Shown here piece by piece: positions 55,494-64,000 of a stretch of 64,000 bases of DNA. The stretch is from Sphingomonas sp. S2M10 (GTDB lineage Bacteria; Pseudomonadota; Alphaproteobacteria; Sphingomonadales; Sphingomonadaceae), in assembly GCF_012650175.1 (NCBI RefSeq), contig NZ_JAAILI010000056.1, positions 186,001 through 250,000 on the forward strand, read 5' to 3'. The position numbers and the translations under genes were made by a program. The notes beneath the pieces are model-generated. The model ran no database searches and was not told the origin of the DNA. It saw nothing but the letters and a program-made list of their open reading frames with translations. Every line of letters starts with the position of its first letter. The stretch's first letter is position 1.

Positions 55494-56360
55494 ATGGCCG
55501 CGCGCGCCTATTGGCAGGGACAGATCCGGCTGGCCCTCGTTTCGATTCCGGTCGAGATCTACACCGCGACCAAATCCGGCGCGCAGATCGCGTTCCACCA
55601 GATCCACGAGCCGAGCGGCCAGCGGATCAAATATGAGAAGGTCGCACCCGGCGTCGGCGCGGTCGAGCCGGACGAGATCGTGAAGGGCTATGAGGTCGAG
55701 AAGGGCGAATATGTCCTCCTCGAACAGGACGAAATCGACGCGGTGAAGCTCGAATCGCGCAAGACGCTGGAGCTCACCCAGTTCGTCGACGCCGACGAGA
55801 TCGACGTGCTGTATTACGAGCGCCCCTATTTCGTCGTGCCCGCCGACGATCTCGCCGAGGAGGCGTTCATCGTGCTGCGCGAGGCCCTCCGGCGCGCCCG
55901 CAAGGTGGGGCTGGGCCAGCTGGCGATGCGGGGCCGCGAATATATCGTCAGCCTCAAGCCCTGCGGGCGTGGCATGATCCTGGAAACGCTGCGCTATGCC
56001 GACGAGGTGCAGAAGGCGCAGGGCTATTTTCGCGAGATCCCGGACAGCGAGCCCGATCCCGAATTGCTCGATCTCGCCGAGACGCTGATCGCGAAGAAGT
56101 CGCGCAAGTTCGATCCCAAGGGCTTTCACGACCGCTATGTCGACGCGCTGCGCGACCTGATCGAGAAGAAGAAAAAGGCGAAGGGCGCCAAGATCCTGGA
56201 GGATCCGGACAAGCCGGAGAGCCGCGGATCGAACGTGGTGGACCTGATGGCGGCGCTGAAGAAGTCGCTGAATACGGGCGACGCCAAGCCCGCCGCAAAG
56301 GCCAAGGCGCCGGCGAAGAAGGCAGCGCCCAAGAAGCCGGCGGCGAAGAAGCGTGCCTGA
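55494..56360 (+). CDS. ku: Ku protein, non-homologous end joining
   Basis: The 288-residue bacterial Ku forms a ring on DNA ends and recruits LigD. The core beta-barrel begins MAARAYWQGQIRLALVSIPVEIYTA and includes IAFHQIHEPSGQRIKYEKV, DEIVKGYEVEKGEYVLLEQDEID, DVLYYERPYFVVP and LRRARKVGLGQLAMRGREYIVSLKP. After the helical arm, a Lys/Ala/Pro-rich tail (about residues 260-288) could bind DNA or LigD. ATG 55494 has AGGAG nine bases upstream. Its stop overlaps the ligD GTG by eight bases. Confidence 0.95.
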   Translation: MAARAYWQGQIRLALVSIPVEIYTATKSGAQIAFHQIHEPSGQRIKYEKVAPGVGAVEPDEIVKGYEVEKGEYVLLEQDEIDAVKLESRKTLELTQFVDADEIDVLYYERPYFVVPADDLAEEAFIVLREALRRARKVGLGQLAMRGREYIVSLKPCGRGMILETLRYADEVQKAQGYFREIPDSEPDPELLDLAETLIAKKSRKFDPKGFHDRYVDALRDLIEKKKKAKGAKILEDPDKPESRGSNVVDLMAALKKSLNTGDAKPAAKAKAPAKKAAPKKPAAKKRA

Positions 56361-58896
56361 CGCCGACAGCCTCGCCCGCTACAACGCCAAGCGCGACTTC
56401 GCCAGGACGGCGGAGCCCGCCGGCAAGCTGGCGAAGAGCGGCGGCAACCGCTTCATCGTCCAGAAGCATGATGCGACGCGGCTTCATTGGGACTTCCGGC
56501 TGGAAGTGGACGGCGTGCTCAAGAGCTGGGCGGTGACGCGCGGGCCCAGTCTCGATCCCGACGAGAAACGGCTGGCGGTTCGTACCGAGGACCATCCGCT
56601 CTCCTATGCCGATTTCGAGGGGACGATTCCCAAGGGCGAATATGGCGGCGGCACGGTGATGCTGTGGGACACCGGCACCTGGGCGCCGATCCCGGGCAAG
56701 AGCGCCAAGGATCTGGCGAAGGGCCATCTCCATTTCGTGCTGCACGGCGAGCGGATGCAGGGCGAATGGCTGCTGATCCGGCTAAAACCCAGGGGCAAGG
56801 AGAAGGCCGAGAACTGGCTGCTCCGCAAGATCAACGACGAGCATGCCGGCGCCACGGACGAGTTGGTCGAGACGGGGCTGACGAGCGTCACCACCGGCCG
56901 AACGATGCAGGAGATTGCCGAGGGCGCCAAACCCAAGATCCTCCCCGGAACGGGGAGGGGGACCAAGGCGCGCAGCCGCTTGGTGGAGGGGGAGCCCGGC
57001 AAGGGAGGCCGGTCCGGAAAGGGCACCGCCCAGCCGAAGCCCCCCTCCACCACCGCTTCGCGGCGGTCCCCCTCCCCGTCCCGGGGAGGATCGAAGGCGC
57101 TGCCCTTCCAATCCCCCCAGCTCGCCACGCTGGTCGACACCGTCCCCACCGGCAACCAATGGCTCCACGAGATCAAATATGACGGCTATCGCGCGCTGAT
57201 CGCGACCGGCAGCGGCGGGCCCAAGATCTACACCCGCTCCGGCCTCGACTGGACGCACAAATTCCCCGGCATCGCCGAAGCCGCCGCCACCCTGCCCCCC
57301 GGCGCGCTGATCGACGGCGAGATCGTCGCGATGAAGGGCGACAAGCCCGATTTCTCCACGCTGCAAGACGCGATTTCCGCCGGCGGCGAGGGGCTGCTCT
57401 GCTTCGCCTTCGACCTGCTCGCCGAGCGCGGCGAGGACATGACCGCCCAGCCTCAGATCGAGCGCAAGGAACGGCTGCGCGCGCTGCTGGGCGACGCCGA
57501 CGATCGCATTCGCTTCTCCGAGCACATCATCGGCCAGGGCGAGAAGCTGTTCGAGAGCATGTGCCGCGAAGGCTTTGAGGGCGTCGTCTCGAAGCGCGCC
57601 GATGCGCCCTATCGCGGCGCGCGCAGCAAGGCGTGGCTCAAGATCAAGTGCACGCAGCGGCAGGAATTCGTGATCCTGGGATGGAGCGCCTCCAGCGCCA
57701 AGGGCCGCGGCTTCAAGTCGCTGCTGCTCGGGCTGAACGGACCCGAGGGGCTGGTCTATGCCGGCAAGGTGGGGACGGGGTTCAATACCGAGACGCTGCT
57801 CTCGCTACGCGAGCGCCTCGACAAGCTCGCCGCCGATAAGCCCGCCGCCAAGGTCCCGCGCCCGGAGGCACGCGGCGCGCATTGGGTGAAGCCCGAACTG
57901 GTCGCGGAAGTCGCGTTCGCCGAGTTCACGGCGGAAAAGGTCGTCCGCCACGCCAGCTTCCTCGGCTTGCGCGAAGACAAGCCGGCCGATGCGGTGGTCG
58001 CCGAAGAGCCGGCAGCACTTCCCGAAACTGCGCCCTCCTCGATCAAGATCAGCAGCCGCGACCGGGTGATCTTCCCCGAATCGAAGCTCACCAAGGGCGA
58101 CCTCGCCGACTATTATGCCGCCGTCGCGCCGATCGCGCTGCCCTGGCTCGCCGAACGCCCGATCAGCCTGGTCCGCTGCCCGCAGGGCCGCGCAAAGCAG
58201 TGCTTCTTCCAGAAGCACGACGCAGGCAGCTTCGGCGAGCAGGTCCATCATGTCGAGATCCGCGAGAAGGACGGTTCGACCGAGCCCTATCTCTACGTCT
58301 CCGATGCCGACGGCATGCTCGCCTGCGTGCAGATGGGCACGATCGAGTTCCATGGCTGGGGATCGCGCGTCGCCGATGTCGAAAAGCCCGATCGCCTGGT
58401 GTTCGATCTCGATCCCGACGAGGGCCTGGACTTCGACGTGGTCAAGAAAGCAGCCGAGCATCTGAAGGAACAGCTCGCCGAGATCGGGCTGACCAGCTGG
58501 CCGATGCTCTCGGGCGGCAAGGGCGTGCACGTCGTCGTGCCGCTGGTCCCGCAGGCCGAGTGGCCGGCCGCCAAGAGCTTCTGCGAACGCTTCGCCCGCG
58601 CGCTCGCCCAGGCCGAGCCCGAGCGCTTCACGGCCAACCTGAAGAAGGCGAGCCGGACGGGGCGCATCTTCATCGACTATCTGCGCAACCAGCGCGGATC
58701 GACCGCTGTGCTCCCCTATGTGGCACGCGCTCGCGCCAACGCGCCGGTCGCTGCCCCCGTTACCTGGACCGAGCTCAGGACCATCAGTAGCGCGGCTGCC
58801 TTCACCATCAACGACGCTGCCGTGCTGATCGAGCGCGCTGCCAGCCGCGCGCTGCGCGGTTGGGGTACCGCCGACCAGACGATCCCCGATTTGTAA
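56353..58896 (+). CDS. ligD: Multifunctional DNA ligase D (PE-LIG-POL order)
   Basis: LigD processes and seals double-strand breaks with Ku. Domain order in the 847-residue product is 3'-phosphoesterase (about 10-160, with RLHWDFRLE and EGTIPKGEYGGG), ATP-dependent ligase (about 255-550, with adenylated K275 in EIKYDGYRALIATG and ALIDGEIVA), and primase-polymerase (about 570-847, with catalytic D685 and D687 in VFDLDPDEG and SGGKGVHVVVPL). The PE-LIG-POL order is that of Pseudomonas LigD. The start is a GTG at 56353 overlapping ku. The linker at about 195-247 is encoded by a palindromic element (56937-57092). Confidence 0.95.
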   Translation: MPDADSLARYNAKRDFARTAEPAGKLAKSGGNRFIVQKHDATRLHWDFRLEVDGVLKSWAVTRGPSLDPDEKRLAVRTEDHPLSYADFEGTIPKGEYGGGTVMLWDTGTWAPIPGKSAKDLAKGHLHFVLHGERMQGEWLLIRLKPRGKEKAENWLLRKINDEHAGATDELVETGLTSVTTGRTMQEIAEGAKPKILPGTGRGTKARSRLVEGEPGKGGRSGKGTAQPKPPSTTASRRSPSPSRGGSKALPFQSPQLATLVDTVPTGNQWLHEIKYDGYRALIATGSGGPKIYTRSGLDWTHKFPGIAEAAATLPPGALIDGEIVAMKGDKPDFSTLQDAISAGGEGLLCFAFDLLAERGEDMTAQPQIERKERLRALLGDADDRIRFSEHIIGQGEKLFESMCREGFEGVVSKRADAPYRGARSKAWLKIKCTQRQEFVILGWSASSAKGRGFKSLLLGLNGPEGLVYAGKVGTGFNTETLLSLRERLDKLAADKPAAKVPRPEARGAHWVKPELVAEVAFAEFTAEKVVRHASFLGLREDKPADAVVAEEPAALPETAPSSIKISSRDRVIFPESKLTKGDLADYYAAVAPIALPWLAERPISLVRCPQGRAKQCFFQKHDAGSFGEQVHHVEIREKDGSTEPYLYVSDADGMLACVQMGTIEFHGWGSRVADVEKPDRLVFDLDPDEGLDFDVVKKAAEHLKEQLAEIGLTSWPMLSGGKGVHVVVPLVPQAEWPAAKSFCERFARALAQAEPERFTANLKKASRTGRIFIDYLRNQRGSTAVLPYVARARANAPVAAPVTWTELRTISSAAAFTINDAAVLIERAASRALRGWGTADQTIPDL
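56937..57092. repeat. REPIN-like element inside ligD
   Basis: Perfect 12-bp arms, GATCCTCCCCGG (56937-56948) and CCGGGGAGGATC (57081-57092), bound a 156-bp insert, a multiple of three. Inside are GGTGGAGGGGG and its inverse with hairpins, as in the intergenic elements at 6460-6620 and 10741-10855. It encodes the PE-LIG interdomain linker in frame. Confidence 0.87.
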
Positions 58897-58956
58897 CCGC
58901 TTCGTCACGAGACTTTCGCACGCGCCGCCTAGCGGAGCGTACGGGAAGGCAGGTCC

Positions 58957-59532
58957 GTGCGCACAGCTTCGTCCGAGATCATTCGCTGGGTGGCGCTGCA
59001 CGTGGTGCCGCAGGAGCCGCAAATACGGGCGGCGCTGCGCCGCGCCCGCGTGACCGAAGCGGATATCGACGACCTGATCCAGGAAGCCTATTGCCGCTTC
59101 GCCGCGATGGACAGCGTGGCGCATGTCGATCGGCCCGGCGCCTATTTCATGCAGATGGTGAAGAACCTCTGGCGGGATCAGCTGCGCCGTTCGCAGGTCG
59201 TGCGGTTCGAGGAAGTTACGGAAATCGCCCAGTGGCTCGTCGAAGCAGAGGAACTGGGCGTGGAAGCGGCGGTAGCGGCGCGCGAGCAGGTGCGGATGGT
59301 GGAGAAGCTGCTCGCCAACCTGCCCGAACGGTGCCGCACCATCTTCACGCTCAAGCGGATCGAGGGGCTGCCGCAAAGAGAGATTGCGCGGCGGCTCGGG
59401 GTAAGTGAAAGCATCGTCGAGAACGATGTGCAGAAGGCGCTCCGGAGCATCCAGCGCGCGATACGAACCGAGGGGTTCGAGAAGGAAGAATTGGGCGTTG
59501 GCGAACCGCGGCGACACCGCATCCCGGCTTGA
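58957..59532 (+). CDS. ECF RNA polymerase sigma factor (FecI type)
   Basis: The 191-residue product has sigma region 2 (TEADIDDLIQEAYCRFAAM and FMQMVKNLWRDQLRRS) and region 4 (LPERCRTIFTLKRIEGLPQREIARRLGVSESIVENDV) of extracytoplasmic-function sigma factors. With the FecR and STN-TonB receptor genes downstream it forms a FecI-type cell-surface signalling set. The start is a GTG at 58957. It overlaps fecR by 35 bp. It should drive transcription of the receptor and phosphatase genes, though no promoter consensus was identified. Confidence 0.92.
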   Translation: MRTASSEIIRWVALHVVPQEPQIRAALRRARVTEADIDDLIQEAYCRFAAMDSVAHVDRPGAYFMQMVKNLWRDQLRRSQVVRFEEVTEIAQWLVEAEELGVEAAVAAREQVRMVEKLLANLPERCRTIFTLKRIEGLPQREIARRLGVSESIVENDVQKALRSIQRAIRTEGFEKEELGVGEPRRHRIPA

Positions 59533-60460
59533 CGACGAGGCTGCCCGCTGGGCGGCCCGCATCGATGCATCGCCCGACACCGCGCCGCCCGGCCTTGATC
59601 GCTGGCTGGGCGCGGACCCGGCGCATGCCGGCGCGCTGCTGCGCGCGCAGGCGACGCTGGTGATGCTGGGCGGCACCGCCCCCGAGGCGTTGGCGCTCGA
59701 CACGGAACCGCCCGCCAGGCCGCGTGCCCGACTTTGGTGGATCGGCAGCGCGGGCGCGGCGCTCGCCGCCTCGCTGGCCGCCGCCGCGCTGCTGCTGCCC
59801 TCGCGCGGCGAGGCGATCCGCACCGGCATCGGCGACGTGCGATCGGTGGCGCTGCAGGACGGTTCCTCGATCGCCGTCGATGCGCGCAGCGATCTTGTCA
59901 CCCGCATCGGCAGCACGGCGCGCACCGTCGCGCTCCACGACGGCAAGGCGCTGTTCCGCGTCCGCCACGATGCCGCCGCGCCGTTCCGCGTGACGGTGGG
60001 CGACGTCACCATCACCGATATCGGCACCGTGTTCCAGGTCGATGCCGATCGCGCCGCCGAGACGGTGGACGTGCTGGTGAGCGAAGGCGTGGTCGACGTC
60101 GCCGCGCCGGGTGGCAGCTTCCGCCTGAGCGCCGGCCAGCGGGCGCGCTTCGCGCTCAACGGTGCCGCGGCGGCGACGATCGAGCGCGTCGATGCGCCCG
60201 GCATCGACCGCGCGCTCGGCTGGACCAGTGGCCGGCTCGATCTCGACGGCGAGACATTGGGCGAGGCGGTGGCCGAGCTCAACCGCCACAACCAGCTGCA
60301 GATCCGCCTCGCCAATCCGGCGCTGGCGGGCGAGAAGCTGTACGGCGCCTTCCGCATCGACGATCCCGCCGGCTTCGCCCAGAGCGTCGCCATTGGCCTC
60401 GACACCCGCGCGCGGATCGGCAGCGACGCGATTCTCATCGGCAATCCGGAAAAAAAATAG
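59498..60460 (+). CDS. fecR: FecR family anti-sigma/sigma regulator
   Basis: The 320-residue product has an N-terminal DUF4880-like cytoplasmic region (DDEAARWAARIDASPDTAPPGLDRWLGADPAHAGALLRAQ), a membrane helix (WWIGSAGAALAASLAAAALLL) and the periplasmic FecR domain with GDVRSVALQDGSSIAVDARS, RTVALHDGKALFRV and ITDIGTVFQVDAD. The C-terminal secretin/STN-like part (GEAVAELNRHNQLQIRLANP) would contact the receptor signalling domain. The TTG at 59498 is taken as start because it begins the family region; upstream in-frame codons overlap the sigma gene. It transmits the receptor signal to the sigma factor. Confidence 0.9.
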   Translation: MANRGDTASRLDDEAARWAARIDASPDTAPPGLDRWLGADPAHAGALLRAQATLVMLGGTAPEALALDTEPPARPRARLWWIGSAGAALAASLAAAALLLPSRGEAIRTGIGDVRSVALQDGSSIAVDARSDLVTRIGSTARTVALHDGKALFRVRHDAAAPFRVTVGDVTITDIGTVFQVDADRAAETVDVLVSEGVVDVAAPGGSFRLSAGQRARFALNGAAAATIERVDAPGIDRALGWTSGRLDLDGETLGEAVAELNRHNQLQIRLANPALAGEKLYGAFRIDDPAGFAQSVAIGLDTRARIGSDAILIGNPEKK

Positions 60461-60538
60461 CCCGCGGTTAAGGAAATCGCGGCGCCTACCGTCAGGCCCA
60501 TGAGAACCGCGCCATTCCGGCGCGATGGGGTGGAAGAC

Positions 60539-63313
60539 ATGATCTCGAAGAATCGCTGGCTCGGCGCGACGGCTGTCGTGGCGATGAGCACGCTCGCCCA
60601 GCCGGCGCTGGCGCAGGTGCAGAGCTTCAACATTCCCGCGCAGGACGTGACGCACGCGGTGCGGCTGTTCGCGCGCCAGGGCGGCGTGCAGATCCTCGTC
60701 GCGGGGAGCGTCGGCGGGGGCAGGCGGATCAACGCGGTTTCGGGCAAGATGCCGGTTGGCGAGGCACTGCAGCGGATGCTCGCGCATACCGGCCTCGCCG
60801 CGCGCAGCACCGGCCCCGGCCGCTACGTGATCGTCGCGGAAGAGCGGCCCACCCAGACCAGCCAGGCCGAGCCGGACACGGTCGAGGGCCCGGCCGACAT
60901 CGTCGTCACCGGTTTCCGCGCCTCGCAGCGCGAGGCGGTGGCCGAGAAGCGCGCCGCCGACAACGTCGTTGAGACGCTCCATGCCAATGATGTGGGCAAG
61001 CTGCCCGACCAGAATGTCGCCGAGGCGATCAAGCGCCTGCCGGGCCTGTCGGTCGCCAATGATCAGGGCGAGGGTCGCTATGCGATCGTCCGCGGCATCG
61101 ACCCAAGCCTGCTCAACGTGACGCTCAATGGCCAGACGCTGCCCGCGCCCGAGCCCGCCGGCCGCCAGGTGAAGCTGGACGATCTGCCCTCGGCGATGAT
61201 CCAGTCGGTCTCAGTCACCAAGTCGCTGCTGCCGAACCAGGATGCCAATGCGATCGCCGGCGAAGTCGCGATCCGTACCCGCACCGCATTCGACAGCGCG
61301 AAGCCCTTCTTCCTCGACGCCCGCGCCGCGCAGGGCTGGTATTCGCTCAACCACAAGGTGCCGTATGAGCTCGACGCCACCCTGGGCGGCCGCTTCGGCG
61401 CGCAGGAACAGTTCGGCGCGGTGGTCTCGGTCAATTATTCCGAGCGGCCGATCCAGAGCGAGAATTATCAGGGCTCGACCGCCTTCAATGCCGCCGGCGT
61501 GCCCGACGGCAATGGCCTGCGCGAGTACAACCTCACCCGCAAGCGGCTGGGCGTGGTCGGCAATTTCGACTGGCACGCGAGTGACACGGTGAAGCTGTAC
61601 CTGCGATCCAGCTATTCGAAGTTCGAGGACCACGAGACCCGTGACCAGAACCGGATCGCGATCACCAGCTTCGGCACGACGCTGAAGGGCACCGGCACGA
61701 TCCTCGTCCGCCGCCGCAACGAGAACGACAACACCAAGTCGGTGACGCTGGGCGGCGAATTCGGCGAGGTGGCGGGCGGCACGCTGGAGGCTTCGGGCAA
61801 CTGGACCCGCGCCGAAAAGGACGATCCGCTACGCAGCGAATTCACCTTCACCACCGCCAAGGGCGCGCTGACGCTCGCCTACGATCCGTCGACCTATCCC
61901 TACACGCTGGCACCGACGACGCCGGCCTTCGCGACGCCGTCGCTGTTCACCTACAGCAAGGTCAATTTCGACCAGCGTAGCACCTATGAGGAACTGTGGC
62001 AGGGCCGGTTCGACTATAGCCACGACGTGGCGATCGGTGACGGCTCCACCATCAAGCTCGGCGGCAAATATCTCAGCCGCGAGAAGGTCAACGATCAGAA
62101 CAAGACCAATTACAAGACCGGCAGCGCGAAATGGACGCTGGCCAACCCGGTCGGCTATCCGGGCGAGAGCGATTTCTACGACGGCATGTTCGGCTTCGGC
62201 ACCCGCATCAACTATGACGTGGCCAAGGCCTATTTCGACGCCAATCCCAATGCGGTGGCCATCGACAAGAGCGGCACGATCAGCGACACGCTGGCCAACG
62301 ACTTCGGCGTCAAGGAAAAGATCGCCGCGGGCTATGTGATGGCGACGCTGAACTTCGGCGGCCTCACCCTGGTGCCCGGCGTACGCGTCGAACATACCGA
62401 GGATGACGTAAAGGCGAAGCTGGTCAACGCCGCCTCGACGCTGGCCGACGGCTACAACAGCTTCGGCCACACCCGCTATACCGATGTCTTCCCCGGCGTG
62501 AACGCCAAGTTCGCGATCACCCCCACCCTGATGCTGCGCGGCGCGGTGACCACCTCGATCGGCCGGCCCAACTACGCCAATCTCGCGCCCTATGTGCTGG
62601 TGGACACCAGCGATCCGGCGGTGGCAGCGCTCTCGCTCGGCAATCCCGGCCTCAAGCCCTATCGCGCGGTGAACTATGACGCGGCGCTGGAATATTACCC
62701 AGCGCCGGGCTCGATCCTGTCGGCAGGCTTCTTCCACAAGCAGATCGACAACCCGATCTACAGCAACACCAACCGCCAGACCAACGTCACCGCCGCGGGC
62801 GTCACCTATGCGGCGGCCAACGTCACCAGCCTGCTCAACGCCGATTCCGAGCAGGTCACGGGCGTCGAGGGCAATGTGCAGGTGCAGTTCACCTTCCTGC
62901 CCGGCGTGCTGAGCGGCTTCGGCGTCTCGGCCAACTTCACCCATGTCTGGGGCCATGCCAGTGCAAGCGTGATCCGCGCCGGGGACGTGCCGCTCGCCTA
63001 TCAGTCGAACAATGTCGGCAATGCGCAGATCTTCTTCGAGAAATATGGGGTGAATGCGCGCGTCGCGTTCAACTACCGCTCGTCCTACCTCGACACGATC
63101 GCAGCGATTGCGGCTGCCGACCAGTATACCGACGGCAACGGCCAGCTCGACGTGCATCTCGGCTATCAGGTGACGCCGCAGTTCACGCTGTTCGGGGACG
63201 CGATCAACCTCACCGACGCGCCGTGGCGGCGGTACATCGGCACGAAGAACCTGCTCGTGGAGCGCGAGCGCTATGGCACCCAGCTGCGCGGCGGCGTGCA
63301 GATCCACTTCTGA
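60539..63313 (+). CDS. TonB-dependent outer membrane receptor with STN signalling domain
   Basis: The 924-residue product has a signal peptide cut after residue 25 (QPALA|Q) and an STN domain at about 27-100 (FNIPAQDVTHAVRLFARQGG, VSGKMPVGEALQRMLAHTGL). A TonB-box-like DIVVTG lies at 120-125, the plug includes LPDQNVAEAIKRLPGLSV and the RGIDPSLLNVTLNGQ segment, and a 22-strand barrel ends in the aromatic GGVQIHF. The signalling domain pairs it with the FecR/sigma genes. ATG 60539 follows GGTGGAAG; an ATG at 60500 would add 13 non-signal residues. The phytase gene 14 bp downstream suggests the ligand is a phosphorylated organic compound. Confidence 0.93.
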   Translation: MISKNRWLGATAVVAMSTLAQPALAQVQSFNIPAQDVTHAVRLFARQGGVQILVAGSVGGGRRINAVSGKMPVGEALQRMLAHTGLAARSTGPGRYVIVAEERPTQTSQAEPDTVEGPADIVVTGFRASQREAVAEKRAADNVVETLHANDVGKLPDQNVAEAIKRLPGLSVANDQGEGRYAIVRGIDPSLLNVTLNGQTLPAPEPAGRQVKLDDLPSAMIQSVSVTKSLLPNQDANAIAGEVAIRTRTAFDSAKPFFLDARAAQGWYSLNHKVPYELDATLGGRFGAQEQFGAVVSVNYSERPIQSENYQGSTAFNAAGVPDGNGLREYNLTRKRLGVVGNFDWHASDTVKLYLRSSYSKFEDHETRDQNRIAITSFGTTLKGTGTILVRRRNENDNTKSVTLGGEFGEVAGGTLEASGNWTRAEKDDPLRSEFTFTTAKGALTLAYDPSTYPYTLAPTTPAFATPSLFTYSKVNFDQRSTYEELWQGRFDYSHDVAIGDGSTIKLGGKYLSREKVNDQNKTNYKTGSAKWTLANPVGYPGESDFYDGMFGFGTRINYDVAKAYFDANPNAVAIDKSGTISDTLANDFGVKEKIAAGYVMATLNFGGLTLVPGVRVEHTEDDVKAKLVNAASTLADGYNSFGHTRYTDVFPGVNAKFAITPTLMLRGAVTTSIGRPNYANLAPYVLVDTSDPAVAALSLGNPGLKPYRAVNYDAALEYYPAPGSILSAGFFHKQIDNPIYSNTNRQTNVTAAGVTYAAANVTSLLNADSEQVTGVEGNVQVQFTFLPGVLSGFGVSANFTHVWGHASASVIRAGDVPLAYQSNNVGNAQIFFEKYGVNARVAFNYRSSYLDTIAAIAAADQYTDGNGQLDVHLGYQVTPQFTLFGDAINLTDAPWRRYIGTKNLLVERERYGTQLRGGVQIHF

Positions 63314-63327
63314 AGGAAGACGCTACG

Positions 63328-64000
63328 ATGAAACTGCGGATCGGTCTGGGGCTGGCCCTCGCCATCGGTTCCCCGGCGGTCGCCGGCACCCGCCCCGCCG
63401 ATCCCCTGGTGGTGGACCGGGTGGTGCTGCTGATGCGGCACGGCGTGCGGCCGCCCACCAAGGCACCGGCCATGCCGCCCGAGGTGACGCCCGAGCGCTG
63501 GCCGGACTGGCCGGTGCAGCCGGGCTGGCTCACCCCGCACGGCGCGACCGCGGTGGCGCGGCTCGGCACGGCGGACGGCGCCGCGCTGCGCCGCCACCGG
63601 CTGCTGCCCGCCCGGGGCTGCCCGGCACCTGCCGCGATCCGCATCGTCGCGGATAGCGACCAGCGTACGATCGCAACTGCCAGGGCCTGGGCGGCGACGC
63701 TGGCACCGGGCTGCACGCTTGCCATCGATCATCGCCCGCAAGACGTGGCCGATCCGCGCTTCAACGCGATCGAATCGGGCAGGGCTCCCCTCGATCCCGC
63801 CAAGGCGGACGCGGCGGTGATGGCGGACGTCGGCCCCGGCGGGTTCGCCGCGCTCGACGCGCGCTACAAGCCGCTGCTGGCTCGGCTCGACGCCATCCTG
63901 TGCGGCACCCCTCGCCCGGGCTGCGGCGTCTCCGCCACGCCGACCGGCCTCGCTCCCGCCCGCGCCGACAAGCGCCCCAAGCTGACCGGGGCGATCGACC
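63328..64000 (+). CDS. Histidine acid phosphatase/phytase (cut by right edge)
   Basis: The visible 224 residues begin with a signal peptide (MKLRIGLGLALAIGSPAVAG) and then the histidine acid phosphatase nucleophile motif RHGVRPPTK (R37-H38-G39-x-R41). Segments TPHGATAVARLG, IRIVADSDQRTIATARAWAATLAPGC and DPRFNAIESG fit branch-2 phytases and glucose-1-phosphatases (AppA/Agp). The C-terminal HAE/HD proton donor is beyond the window. It should release phosphate from phytate or sugar phosphates in the periplasm. It follows the TonB receptor by 14 bp with AAGGAAG upstream of the ATG, so it is co-expressed. Confidence 0.87.
   Translation, partial: MKLRIGLGLALAIGSPAVAGTRPADPLVVDRVVLLMRHGVRPPTKAPAMPPEVTPERWPDWPVQPGWLTPHGATAVARLGTADGAALRRHRLLPARGCPAPAAIRIVADSDQRTIATARAWAATLAPGCTLAIDHRPQDVADPRFNAIESGRAPLDPAKADAAVMADVGPGGFAALDARYKPLLARLDAILCGTPRPGCGVSATPTGLAPARADKRPKLTGAID

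Noticed and set aside
57805..60810. A 1001-codon open frame on the minus strand across ligD, the sigma factor and fecR
   Set aside because: It is antisense to well-supported genes, has Arg/Ala/Ser-rich composition without any domain, and results from high GC at third positions.

Overview
The window is GC-rich, densely coded chromosomal DNA from an alphaproteobacterium. It most resembles the order Sphingomonadales (Sphingomonas-like). This rests on protein content, the alphaproteobacterial LexA box (GTTC-N7-GTTC), the proA-nadD-rsfS-rlmH-envC-ctpA operon order, and recurrent REP-type palindromes. No rRNA, tRNA, CRISPR array, insertion sequence or prophage was seen, and no gene-free stretch exceeds 300 bases. 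Many neighbouring genes share ATGA or GTGA stop/start overlaps, so translational coupling is common. The species call is inference from these features, not from a database match.

Layout, left to right. 0-1.5 kb: the SOS mutagenesis genes imuB (cut by the window edge) and imuA behind a LexA box. 1.6-5.5 kb: a branched-chain 2-oxoacid dehydrogenase operon (E1alpha, E1beta, E2) plus a YciI protein. 5.5-13.2 kb: a RarD-type exporter, argG, a cyclopropane synthase, a molybdopterin oxidoreductase with its cytochrome b, a flavin reductase, an LprI-like protein and rlmN. 13.3-19 kb: a secreted DUF4168 protein, a PLC-like enzyme, the sseA-metC-mscS operon and queF. 19.1-22.8 kb: a two-gene glycosyltransferase/GH130 unit. 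22.8-29.6 kb: the serC-serA-hisZ operon and the CIRCE-controlled groES-groEL operon.

29.8-35.5 kb: sppA, an acetyltransferase, and a dnaJ-yihY-fabI operon. 35.6-38.8 kb: a radical SAM protein, a hemerythrin and a DUF4130-UdgX fusion, a conserved but functionally unresolved DNA repair or modification module. 40.5-47.5 kb: a long cell-maintenance operon (proA to coq7) that carries a ParD/ParE-type toxin-antitoxin pair between proA and nadD. 48.6-52.6 kb: the cytochrome bo quinol oxidase genes cyoABCD. 52.6-55.4 kb: an MFS transporter, a cation diffusion facilitator and pdxH. 55.5-58.9 kb: the Ku-LigD end-joining pair. 59-64 kb: an ECF sigma factor, FecR anti-sigma factor, STN-domain TonB receptor and a histidine acid phosphatase/phytase cut by the right edge, which together look like a phosphate-ester sensing, uptake and hydrolysis locus.

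Two themes stand out. Three independent DNA repair modules lie in one window: ImuAB, rSAM/UdgX and Ku/LigD. Paired palindromic REP-type elements occur between genes and also in frame inside imuB, the E2 gene and ligD, where they are translated as low-complexity linkers.
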